Source: Tigriopus japonicus (lineage: Eukaryota > Arthropoda > Copepoda > Harpacticoida > Harpacticidae). From it: a DNA stretch of 64,000 nt. The notes beneath the pieces are model-generated. The model saw only the letters and a program-made list of their open reading frames with translations, made no database searches and had not been told where the DNA came from. The stretch spans positions 8,864,858 through 8,928,857 of the forward strand of contig CM021318.1 in NCBI GenBank assembly GCA_010645155.1, written 5' to 3'. This document shows, one piece after another, positions 1-12,124 of this stretch. Each line of letters begins with the position of its first letter. Within the stretch, counting starts at the first letter, position 1. The position numbers and the translations under genes were made by a program.

Positions 1-3000
1 AAGTTTGAATCAGAATATCAGATTAAAAATACGAGATGGGAAAAATCACTTCTATTCTTATCCATATTTATATTAATTTTCAAAAAAATATTTCTGAAAA
101 TTAAAGTTGATCCCTAAACCACTCTAGAAAATCAAGTTTTTCGGCTCATTTTCCCAAAAGTCTCCAAAATCCAAAAAAAATACAAATAAAGGCTGAATAT
201 GGAAATCAGTGCCTATATGGGCCTAAGATGCCAAAAAAGATTAATTACATCAAATTCCCAGGCCTGATTATGAATCAGGGGTTTATGTATGAATTTTACA
301 ACAATATTCTTTCGCAACCTTTCTGTAAAAAAAGAATGGTGATGCAGCCTCTTCTTTCATTTGGGTTTTCCTTAGTTTTGGAAGCATGGTAGGAAAGACT
401 TGTCGCTTCAAAAGCAAAAATACTTATCAGTACAGAGGTAAAAATGGCTTATTAAGTATATCAATAGTTAAAAAAAGTAGGCATATTTTAATGCTAAGAT
501 TACTTTTTCCTTGTTTTAATTTAATAACCATACTATTTGAACTGTTGATTTCTTCGGCTTTTAGCCGTAAATTGTACTAAGTATTAGAAAAATTCTCCTA
601 AAATAAGGATTGTTATGGAATTCTGAACTTTTTTTTTAGTTTTTGCAACCTTTTTCAAAAATGCAGAAAAATAACCGCGAAAAAAATATTATGAAAGATG
701 TTTGCATTCTGTAGGTGCATTACAATAACACAACTTTGAAGTTACAATAAATGGCTCTAGAATGAAATGAAAAAGAAATACCAAACACTGATAGAACTTG
801 CATAAAAAGCGAAAGAAGTTACTACAGAGACAGGGTCTCTTAGTACTGTGTACACTCCACGTTTTGAATCGTGAGACTCTATAGTTTGTCAGCGAACCAA
901 CGTTTTAACCAAATAAAATGACGAGCATCTGAGGAGTGCAGGAAAATTTCGGTTGTTAAAAATGTTTTGAATGAACACGTTGGGTCACTCAATTTGATAA
1001 AAATCTTAGAAAAATGTTTTTCTGAAATTTTAAAACACAAAGCAACATGATTTCTGAAGTGTGCTGTTTAAAACCAAGGCCCCTTGGAGCTCTTATAGTG
1101 ACTAGGGACCCTATACAATACAAAAATTTGCATTACTCCCTCTGAATCTATGAGCGTCTATGATTTCATCAATGAGTCAATAATTTTCCCTAACGAAGAA
1201 AATTTTAGCCTGCCATCGATTTCTTGCTCCACAAGAGATGAAACAACCAACCCTTCATTTTTTTCAAAGTTAAAGACATTTTATCTTCAGGATTTTGTCC
1301 CAATGGGACGACGATCAAGGATTTCTTCCCATAGATATCAAAGGAGTGTAATGGCATTTCACTTGCTTCTAAAAATAGATTAAACGGAAACACCCATAAG
1401 CTTTTATTCACGAGATTCGCAAAAAACTCAATAAGATTTTGTCGTTCGCAACCTAAAAAACAATTTCCTTCCACCTATTTTATGTTTCAACTTGTGTGAA
1501 TGTGTAAAGGGAGGAAGAATTAATGGGAAAAACCCAGTGAAGGTCTTGCTGAGAAAATCACCCCAATTTTATCGAACACTCACTTTCAGGGGCAATTACC
1601 CTCTCTCATCTCATCTTTCTTCATAACCTCCCCCTTCCCCCAATTCTTGGCATGGTAAACAAAGCACTTTCTTGGCAGAATTGTTCCATTGGTTTGCTAT
1701 TGAGGATCGCAACTATCGGATGGAAAGGGGCTTTCTAAAGACTGCTTATAACAGAGGGTTGGTTCCCTCTTTGCTCTGATGACTCATCCAAAGCTGGATT
1801 GGTTCGATCCATGGAGAAACTAGATGGGGGAACCTCATTCATCCAGAGGAAGAAAAGTGTCTTGCAATAAAGAGGTCCTTGGTTCGAATCTCACCTTTGA
1901 TCTTCAATAAGAAATGTAGTTTTCGATTGCTGGACAGATGTGGACATGATTCGTGTGCCAAAAAAACTTGATAAATACTTCAATTGAAATTCAGAATAAG
2001 TGAAAGAAAATTTGACAATGAAGGACGATGTACACTTTTGCATGCTTTTGAGACGAATTTTTTTACACAAGTAACAGGTTGTTGGCCTGAACGGGCTGCC
2101 CATAAAGGCATTTCAACCCCTTAGAGAGAAGCTTTTTTTGATCTTCATCAAAGAGTCAGGATTAATCAGGGTTAAAGTTAGAAGTGTGAACATGTTATAT
2201 TAATTGTCAGCCTGCGAATCCTTAGAATTGAAAGCCAGAAGCACAATCATGTGTAGCGTTTTGGTGACATTTAAATTGAAAGATCCTTGCCAATTCAGGT
2301 CGATCGAGAACACCCCACAACTGTTTTTGTGGTTACCTCACTTCACATCTGGTTTTAATTTTACCGAAGAAAAAAAGGACTTGGTTTATTGAAATCATCA
2401 ATCAAGATGTTGTCAAACCTGGAATAACAACCACTTGGAAAGACCTCTGTTTTGCTCAAGATCTTTATCCAGCAGATTTAAATGAATCCTAATCGAATTG
2501 AGACTTGATATTCATGATAACTGTGAGAGACAGATGTTGAAGAGGAACTTAAATGGCCAATCATCTTCGCCCACTTCGTTTTAAACCCACATTTCATGCC
2601 TTTTAAGCAGTGAAATGCGTTTGGCTATGTTCTCTTTAAACTCTGAAACATTGGCGCTAAATAACAGCTGGTTCTTCAAATGCCATTTTTGAGATGTGTT
2701 TTATGGACCGATTTGGAATGTAAAGATCACATTTAAAATCATTAAAATTTCAGATTTATTAGGCGAGAGCCACAGTTAAATATTTGGAAATTATTGACCA
2801 AAATCTGAAACATGTTGTTTGTTTGTATACGTTGCAGTTTGGAAAATATAATTTTCCACGGTATGATAAAATTTTGTAACTTAAGATTAAGACTTAAAGG
2901 CTAGTCTCTGTCATTAAAAAAACTCAAGGAATTTGGTTCTATTTCTCTTTGAAAGGGACATTGTGGAGCAAGATGAAAAGACATAAAAACTCGAGCAAGG

Positions 3001-6000
3001 TCGGAAGTCCTTTTGAAAGCGTCGGTCCCAAAGTTTTGGGAAAGAAAATGGAAGTCATTGTCCTTTGTTCCACCTCATTTAAATGCTACTCTCAAAAGAC
3101 ACAATGGATCTATTTGTCCTTATCTCTCTCTTTAAATGGTTCAACTCTTCTGAAATTTTCCAAGTCTGACCTCAATTTTTAGAGACTACGGATTTCTTTA
3201 GAGTGTCTTCGAGTTTCGATTTACCTTTACACCAAACTTCAAACTTGATATCTTTTTCTTTAAATTATCGTGTTTTTTTGCGTCTTTAAATGCTATTTCC
3301 ACTTTTCTTGTAATGGAATAAAACTCCAATAATCCCTTCATCTCTAGTATCGGGTTTTGAAAAGCCCTTTTCTTTGGGTGGTTTTACCGACATGTAGTAG
3401 CAACATTACAGCAATCCCACCAACAAATTGAACTGTCAAGAGTAATTTCTCAGAAATGTTAATGTGTTCGAGGGGGAAAAAACATCCAGCCCTCTCAAGT
3501 TGTTTGTGGGCCTACTCAACTAGTACGAACACTGGATTGCACTGTACATACAGAATAAAGGGTTGGTTCATCGCTTCTCTTTTGCTTTTCCCGTCCATTG
3601 TTCAACATACTACTAGATTGAGCTGAGAGGCTCCAATGATTAATTGCTTATTGGGAGCCAGAGAACAAATTAACTCGTTCAATTACGCGCGTGCAGAATT
3701 ATTAATGATAATGACCCGGTTCTTAAACGTTCTCCTGGGAATGACCGAAAGTGTCACGAACTTGGGTTAGACATTGGCGAACTCAAACAAATCAAGTTCA
3801 CCCGAATAAACGTAAAACCAAGACGATTAATAATTGAGCTAGCCTCTTGATGCCGACAATTCGTCGTCTTCCCCATGCTCTGACTTAAAAAGACATTTAT
3901 TCTAATTCCCGTTGTTGTGAAGTTGTCAAGGCCTAGATGGCGGGAATCATCAATTGGTCAATTATCATTTGAATGACCCTTCCTTTCTTTTTATTGAAGC
4001 ACAAAGCATGATTGATTACTTGGGCAATTCTTTTTCGCCACTTCCTCATCTTCCTCAAATACAAACAAATGCCAAGGTCACCTCCAAAAGAGATGAAAGA
4101 CCTTCCAAGTTTGCTTCAATTGCCCAATGTGTTTGTTCTAAGGTCTTGCTTGAACCTAAAGTCAACTCTCATATTTGACTAACAACTCGTGTCGGTGGTT
4201 TTACGCCGTTTTACGGCCTGATAAAGCTTCACGCTCTGATGGGTTTCTGCTCGAATTCTTGGGAAAGTATTCGTTCCCCTCTGAAAAATCCTCAATCCAA
4301 TTCTTGCCTTTAGAACTATTTTTGGAAGGCAGCTTGAACTTGTGACTCAGGTGACCTTGGGTCAATTTTTAGAATGATTGAGAGGTGTCTGTGGGTTCTG
4401 AAAACGCTTTGAAATGAGATCTTACGGATTCATCTCGAAACGCGTGCGTTCTGTGTGACCACTTCATGATGGCAGTTTCTTCGAGTCCTCATTTCTTTCC
4501 ATTATCGTTTAATCTCGTCACAATGGCTGGTTTGAATTGAATCTTGGCATAAAGATCAGAGTTCTTTCCTTAAGCCTTCTCCAATCTCATCTCCGAAGGA
4601 AGAACATCTCAACAAAGAATAGGCCATTGTTTGATGATGATGACGGACACATATTTCCTGGCATCACTGAGCGAGCATGTCCCTGATCTCTTGGGCATTT
4701 AACTATTATCTGCTGTAAATAGATAGACGCACTAACATCCGTCCATTGTGTTTTCTTCCACGGGAAGTGCATTTTCTGACATATCGAAAAGAAATCTTGC
4801 GCTACACGTTTCATCTTGGATCTTCAATTTTAGTGGGCGGTCGAAATGAGGGTTTAACCGGTTACGACAATGATAGTTCATGTGTTCAACCCTAATTATC
4901 AATCATTGATTTGAAGTTCAACAAAAATGATGAATTTACTTTTGACCTTTTTGAACAAAATAACTAGGGAGAAGTTACTTAATCAACACTAAAGCAAAAA
5001 AAGGAAACAAGAAACGTTTCGATTTAGATTCCGTTAGAGGGCTAACAGAGAAATGTTACTCCAGTACAGTCAGTGGAGATTTGTTTTGAAAACACTTCAT
5101 TGATCCCGCAGCAAGGGTGTCAAGTGACTTGATCCATCATACATTGCTCTTGTTCAACCAAAGCAATTGAATGATCAATTTTGCCACTGACTCCCTAAAA
5201 ACGCAAGTTTGTGTTGTGAATCGCGTAACTTAGCGTGTTCAACGTCAAATCCCATTGCACACACAGTGCAAGCTTGGTGACTCGTAAATATTTTCGGAGT
5301 ATCATTTCTCTGTTATCCCTCTAGTTTCCGTCAGCATGCGGTTTTTTGGTACTGCCAAATACAGCAATTTTGAGACCAGAATCGAATAATCGAGAAGAGC
5401 TATTTTTCCCATCTAATACCATCTCATTCGATGAAACAGATCATGCCTAGCAAATCATGTGATTGTTTCGCGATTCTCTTGAATCAAAATGGGTAACTGT
5501 CGAGCTCGAGTTTTTAGATTTCAACCATTTCAACTCAGAGTGGTGTACCACCAACTGAGATGGAAAGATGTAGAACCAGTGGGCTTTGACAATTGTCGCA
5601 TTCCAGATAACCGAGCACGTACTCAAGAAGATCTCAACATCTGCTTGGCGGGAAATTTAAATCTTAGATAATTCTCGACAAAGCACGGATGACTTTGGGC
5701 GTCATCTTTGATAGGCGTACGCCGAGGATCATGACCTTATTCATGTCCTATTTGATGAGCCCGGAAAGACATGACCTCACAGGACCGAATCGTGATTGAA
5801 ATAAAAAAGGAAGAAGACAAAGATGATGAACCCAAAACTCGTGACGACCCGGAGATCCTTTTTTCTCTTTAATATGTTCAAGGTGGAACCAATGTCATCC
5901 ATAACTATCCCCGCATATCAGGTTCATCAGACCCTCTTCAGTTATTTCGACGCTGGATATTCAAATAGATATTGATATCTACGTAGTAATGGTGCGCACA

Positions 6001-7600
6001 ACAAATGGACTCACTTCGTCCTTACCTATCTAAGATGCGAGTCAGGGCCTGAGTTGCTCATTGAAGGTTCGAGATCTCGAGTAGAGGCGTCGTTCTAATC
6101 ACCATTATCATCATCATCAGCAGCAACTGGGCTGGGTGTAAAAAAGCTGATCATGGACAGTGGGCAAGTGTCAGACAGACATGTGGCCGAAAAAACGATG
6201 AGAGGAGCCCTGCAATTTTCTTGTTAGGGCATTTCCCAAAATCCACAAGTCAGTTCGGTCGGCCTTGGTAGTGATAGTCTCGACAATTAGGAGGCATTCC
6301 CTTTAGGATTGCGGGAAAAATATGGATGTTGAAATTTGTTTGATAATGAGTTGAACGGCAATTTATTGACTAGCTGGAATTGAATGCCAAAATGCTGGGT
6401 TGTCTGGCCTGCCCTCGGCTCACATCATCTCACATAATAAATGGGGAGGAATGAAATTTATATCCTTGATAGTTAGCACACATGATACGGCAATCGAGAG
6501 GATGCCTCGAGAATAGGATCTCTTGATTTGTCATTGACTCGACACTCACACTTTCCTATTGACCGTCAACGGGCCTCACAGATATCCAAAGCGCTTCAAG
6601 TTTTACGAATGTCAGGAAACTCATTCCTTCTAGAAATCCGCGGCCATGTCCGATAATATTATGACATGCCACTATGGGGCGATGACAGACGAACATGAAC
6701 GCCGAGAACCACAGTCAAACGTACGTACTGTATACTAGTAGAACATGGACATTTACCGAACGCTCACACTGGGCGATGGAAGAAATAGCGAGAATCGGAT
6801 TGAACTCAAGCCTCCTTCCAAAGCAATCCAGGACCAATGTAGTGAGGCGAGCGAAATGATGCCTTGAAGTGTCTTGGTCATTTTTTATTTGACAAGAGTG
6901 TGGATGTATGTGAGCCATGTGCTCAATTTCCAGCCATCGCCGACCTTGACAACTGGCTTGAAGCTGCTAAACCTTGCTTGGTCAAGGTCCAGCGACCAAT
7001 CACGAGCAAATTGAAATGTTCATAAGTCATAATACTACAAGTGTGAAATGCAGACACCTTTTTGCTGCCTTTTAGACATAGAATCGAGTTCAACGGGTCA
7101 ATGATAATGGCATCCCCCATCGATCCAGACGACGTTTCATGCATTGAGAAAAAAAAGTCATCGACTAGACTTCATCCAATCCGTTCTTGAAACTCATGCT
7201 CTGTGTGTGAAGATTTTAAAGACCACCCAAATTACCTGAATGAGAGCATTTGTTCACCCTTAGTTAGCAACCTTCGACAGGTATACTAGTTAGATCCATA
7301 AATTCTCCTGTCCTATTATGGTTTGAAGTGGACCATTTGCCCTTAACAATGGTTGATTATCGTTCAATAAAGGGGTTTGAATTTAAGGTTTGAAAGATGT
7401 TCACTTCAATCAAATCGGAGTGATTCAATTTGATATTATTGCGTGCGTCAATGTAAGCGATCGTGTCTGGAGTCCAGATCGCACTGATGACTCAATTTCT
7501 AAGGGGGAAAATGTAAAGGCATAAAGATGCAAACAGACATCAAGCCGAAAGCAAAGTGCAAGTTTGAGACAAGTTTCCTGATATGTTGTAAACATTCGTA
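1..7600. other. No gene recognised
   Basis: Only scattered frames below 90 codons, with no motif or splice-bounded pattern I could support. A large intron or intergenic DNA is equally possible. Confidence 0.5.
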
Positions 7601-7755
7601 GTAGTCGCCCTCAGTTCGTACCCCGTTCCCATTTCCATCACGATGTTGTTCCTCTTTCCTCTTGTCCCCCTTTTCCCCCTCTCTTTACTTTATATTCGTT
7701 CGTCTCGCTTTCTCGGTTAGTTCATTCTATACAACAGTGTTATGTGTGCCTAAAA

Positions 7756-7842
7756 ATGTCAGCGACCCCACTCACACCCGAAAAAAGAAATGAGGGGGAG
7801 ACTGAAAGCTTGAAAGCATCCATAAAAGATCTCCTGATGGAG
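7756..7842 (+). CDS. Possible first coding exon, unidentified gene
   Basis: AAAAATGTCAG starts a 29-codon frame (MSATPLTPEKRNEGETESLK followed by ASIKDLLME) that ends in phase 0 at a splice-donor-like GAG|GTAGGA. The upstream region has a TTTATATTCG element near 7691 and pyrimidine-rich sequence as in a promoter/5' UTR. The hydrophilic, charged composition looks coding. No following exon was recognised on this strand, and the opposite strand is also open, so this could be chance. Confidence 0.28.
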
Positions 7843-9499
7843 GTAGGATTCCTCAAGGTGTGCCATGAATGTTGTTGGAGTTCGCTTGAGAGAACCTGAA
7901 GAACCAGCTGGGAATCCATTGATGAGGGTGCTTCTGAAGAGAGTGTGCTCATTTGAGAATTTAAAACCGTAGATTAGCAGGGTGCTTTGGGTTTTTAAGA
8001 AGTCCAACGTCAAAAGAGGAAGAGGGAGAAGGTCTGAGATGCTCAGGAATATACAAAAAGTAAAAAAAAAGTGTGTCAAATATGGAGGCATAAAGGCCGA
8101 GGAACGGGCGTAAAATCCCCCCTGATGAGCGAAGGGGGTAGGGGGACGAAATCTACAGGGATATCAAAAAGTACGGTCAAAGTTGGACATTAGAATCCTC
8201 GGTATGTAAATGATAACACTTTTGAGGCTTATCGAAATTATGTTATCTTTCAGTAGAAAACGTTTATTGATGTAAAGAATGATTTCTCGATTCAAAAATA
8301 ACTTAGCAAATAACTTTTTTACCGTTTTCTTTTATCTAACTTTGACTGATCAACGGCTAAATTAGTGTTATGATAATCATAGCTATGAAACGAAACTCTT
8401 TTTAGGTCTAAGTGGGATAACAGCTCTTTAATTTTTGGCTTGCAATACGTCCACGGAAATTAACTAAATATTTGTTTTTTGAACATATTTCCGAAGCGTT
8501 CTACAAGAGGAAAAAGCGAGAATGAGAATTGAGCCAATCAACAAAGTGTTATTCTTGCAGAACAATTCAAAGTTGATTTGTGTCAAAGATATTAGTTTTT
8601 GATTCTGAACAGAAACGGATGGTACACCCTGTCTAGTTCCAGATGTCTTCTAGCCATAAGGCCGATGTGAAAGTAATCTTTACCGCCCATTTCTTTGCCA
8701 AGTTCCTACCTTAATGTTCCATAATTTCACGATTCTCGCTCCATCGAACTTGGAACAACTCATGCAAGATGAAAGGAAGAAAAGGAATTTCCTTATTTGG
8801 AACGACAACGATGAGGTTAACGAACGACCATCCTCTGTCTGTGAATGTATTTTGAATTTTCCCTTGCCCTGAAAATGGCAAATTTCGACGATCACTGCAA
8901 ACTGTCAAATGTTGTTCAATTAGTCGAAAATTGCTGAACAAATTGTCAATCACATCAATGACGGCTTGTTTACTTAGAAAACGGATCTGACAACGAATTT
9001 ATGTTCTAAACCCAAACAATCCCCTTTTTTTGGCGACATAACGAACTACATACATTTAGAGGATTTGAAAACACAACTTGACGTTTCAATTGATTACGGA
9101 ATCTTCATCAAGATATCGAGACAAAGTGAAACGGGGCGTTAATTGCGATGCTGCCCAAAGCGAATCGAGGACACGAATTTCGAGCGAGGAAGGGTGGAAA
9201 ATTTAACCCCACCTCATTCGAAAATTAGGCATGATAAATCAGCGCTGAACATGGCGCCAGGTGGACGAAACAATCCCCGATCAAGTCCTGAAATGAATCC
9301 TTGTCAAAGAGATGAGCTCAAATTTTGAAATTCCAAGGAGTTTTTCAATGGGTTTGGCTCAATCTCTTTTCATTCTGAGGGGGAGCTTTGAGAACTAGGT
9401 CAGTAAAATGAGCGAGTACGAAAACAAAGTTTTGACAACGGAATTAAAACGTGGCACTTGACAAATGATGCACAAGATTTGACCGTGAAATTCGCAATC
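7843..9499. other. No gene recognised between possible exon and array copy A
   Basis: Contains only short frames on both strands. The end near 9500 is the 3' flank of copy A. Confidence 0.45.
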
Positions 9500-9509
9500 T
9501 TTATTTTTA

Positions 9510-11123
9510 TTAGAGCACTGCCACTGAACGAGTGAATGTACGAACACGTGAATATTCAAGGGGATTTGGGGCCAACGTATCAATACTGATCCAAGCAGGT
9601 TGTTGCGTCTCATCGAATTTGAAAACGGTGTTCCAACCACTTTGGCTGTATCGAGCCCCAACCACATACAAATCGCCTTGGAACCAAGCTAGATTGGAGA
9701 AACGAATGGGTTCTGGGAACTCCCACTCAGGCATTATCATAAATTTCTGCGTTTCCAGGTTGTAGACGAAAACCTCGGTGCGGAAGTTGATTACCTCTTT
9801 AGGGCAACTTCCGCCAAGACAGAGGATCATTTTTGTCCCATTTGCAGATACAAAATTTGTACACGTGATTCCAAGATTTTCGCAAGGGAGGTCAAAAATA
9901 TGCCTTTTCGTGCCATCTAAATTGAATTCTGTTACAAGAAATGAAGTTCCTATCGAAGTGTATGCACCTGCAACTACCAATACGACAGTGTCAGATATCT
10001 TGGCTATGCCCTCATAATGGCGAAAGATGTAAGTAGGTCCCTGATGCCAAAAGCCATCCTCGTCCATATACTCGGTTTTTAAATGAGGACCTGTACGAGT
10101 ACAAAAAGAAGAATTCACTTGAAAGAGCTTCGATTTCAATCAGCAATGCTTTCAACTTACCAGCAAGGCTGCCAATTTGATCAATACTAGCAAATCCAGC
10201 AAAGATCCACCAGGTTCGATTTACTCGGATCATATCACGAACCGCAACATGGGGAAAATTTAGATCCGGCATTGGAATCCATTCATCAGTTCCAAAGTAC
10301 CAACGATAACAGGATCTTTGGATAATATAGCACAAATGGAACCCCCATGGAAAGTCCATCAAAATTCGGTCTTGATCATAAGGCGGATCCAAAAATATCA
10401 TGGGCAAACCGTGCAATAGTGAGGTCTCCGGAATGAACTCGTAGAAGGTGTTTTCATTGTAGGCCATGACGCTTTCCACTTGAAGCAAAATGAAATTTAA
10501 CCGGTTAAGATTAATTCGTCTTTATGCAAGGGAAAGATTATCTGGTTAAGATTAGTTCGTACGAACGATTGAGCTACTTCTTTTTCCCGGAATTCCCTTC
10601 GTTTAAGGTGAAGTTAACTTTCGACCAAACAAAGGGAACTTACCTTCTTGAATAAGCCCCTCACGAAGAAAAATGTGGGTGGTTCCAGTCAATTGAGTGG
10701 CAATTGAGAGAGACTGATTGGGCGCAAGTAAAAAACAATTGTGATTTTCCCATTTAAATCCCGGGCAATCTGCCCAAATACACTTCATGGAACAAAGAGC
10801 TTCATTCCTGGAAGTCAAGTTGGTCATTTTTAGGTCGCAGTTTGTCGAAGTGCCGCTTTAGAATATACCGGAATCAAGTCAAATTAACGGTCCTCGAGTA
10901 AGCTCTTCCCTTTCTTAAATACGTTAAAATCCAAACCATCGTTTGCGAGTTCTGGCGGAAAATTTCATTCAATCACTTACCCATGACCAGTACTTGCCCA
11001 TTCAATATCAGACTGATCATCAATCCTAATCTTGGAGTAGGTGTGAGATTGAGCCCATGCATTGCCCAATCTGAAGAATAACTGAAATAAACAGTATTGA
11101 AATTGGATACTCTCTGACAACAT
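9510..11123 (-). CDS. Secreted PAN-kelch protein, array copy A (complete, 4 exons)
   Basis: Exons in transcription order are 10981-11123, 10644-10807, 10161-10478 and 9510-10090, joining to 401 codons plus stop. Introns of 173, 165 and 70 bp have GT-AG borders and phases 2, 1, 1. Exon 1 gives a signal peptide with likely cleavage after NAWA near residue 24. Exon 2 (about residues 48-103) holds four cysteines in the pattern LCSMKC..DCPGFKW..NC, resembling a short PAN/apple module. Exons 3-4 carry kelch-type blades: a W..MP turn then TWWIFAGF, LCLGG near the middle, VYNLE..W/F..MPEWEFP, and LYVVGARY near the C-terminus. Two Cys in exon 3 and four in exon 4 fit an extracellular, disulphide-bonded protein. 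An AATAAA (9500-9505 on the complement) sits just past the stop. A secreted binding protein is an inference; the ligand is unknown. Copy B is its closest relative. Confidence 0.85.
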
Positions 11124-11129
11124 GATGGT

Positions 11130-11230
11130 TGAAAGCGTGGATAAGAACTGAGAAGCTATCCTTAAAGAATTCAGGTCTTTGTATGTCCACTATTAGGAAA
11201 TTTTGAAATATTGCCGAGGACGGACAATGA
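11130..11230 (-). promoter_or_regulatory. Conserved upstream block of copy A (shared with copy B)
   Basis: Read on the minus strand, the block upstream of exon 1 contains CCGTCCTCG, ATATTTCAAAATTTC, GACCTGAATT and a TCAGTT initiator-like sequence about 30 bp before the ATG. The same elements occur in the same order upstream of copy B at 15131-15235. No clear TATA box is seen. This could be a promoter or simply recent duplication. Confidence 0.45.
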
Positions 11231-12124
11231 CGGATAACAGATATTTTAGTATTTTGATTGACCATTAATTTCGATTAACAAACATTGACTCATGAAAGCC
11301 AATCAGGTAGAAAAGAATGGTTTCACAATTTTATGCTTGAAATTATTCTTTAAAAAAGAAAGATAAAGTCAATTTACAAAAATAACATTAATGTTTATTA
11401 AGACATATGGTTATATCACGGTGTAAGCGATGTTCAATATGAATATATGAACAAACCTATGCCAAAAGAGTCTAAAAAAGGGAAAAAAATGTAGTCAATA
11501 GACGAATAAAATTGTGACATCACATGTTTGCATGTTTGCATCATCAGTTGTTTGTTTTTGTTTTTGGAGACACCAAACGACCCGACTGAAGAAACGATAG
11601 TTTGGTGTTATGGACTCATTATTCACTATCTTTTACTAATTTTGGTGCATAAAACGTCGTCAAATCATTCCGGTATGCTTAAAGTTTTTTAGGTAATCCT
11701 AATGTGTCCTACTTATCAACCCTTTTCAACGGACTCAAAAGTAAGCTGATACCTTGAAAATAAGGCGATTGCTCTTAATTTTTTTTGGAAACCCTTTGTA
11801 ATTGAAAGTAATTGACACAAGTCGTAAAATATCTCAAGACAGAATCTCCAGAATTCCGCAAAGTCCCAAATACGTGTTGGTCTTATCTAATTTTGTGTAT
11901 TTCAATTAAAACTTTTATGAAGGAAATCAACTTAACTTCCTAGATAAGATTTTTACTGATTGGGTCAAAGCATACTATTTTTGCGTTTCCTGGCAATTGC
12001 CCTTAAGTAACAAAATGGCACACAATGTAATTGTAAGGTAGTCAATAACATTTCAAAAGTAATTGTCATGAGCTTGAAATGTGATACAATAAAACGAATT
12101 GAAAAATCATCGTCAACATTTGTT

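Noticed and set aside
1882..1900. GGTTCGAATCTC resembles a tRNA B box
   Set aside because: The flanking bases cannot pair as a T arm, and no A box or acceptor stem lies at the right distance. At most a decayed tRNA-derived repeat.
9532..10017. Plus-strand open frames opposite the kelch exons (also at other copies)
   Set aside because: They are shadows of conserved minus-strand exons and recur at each copy for that reason.
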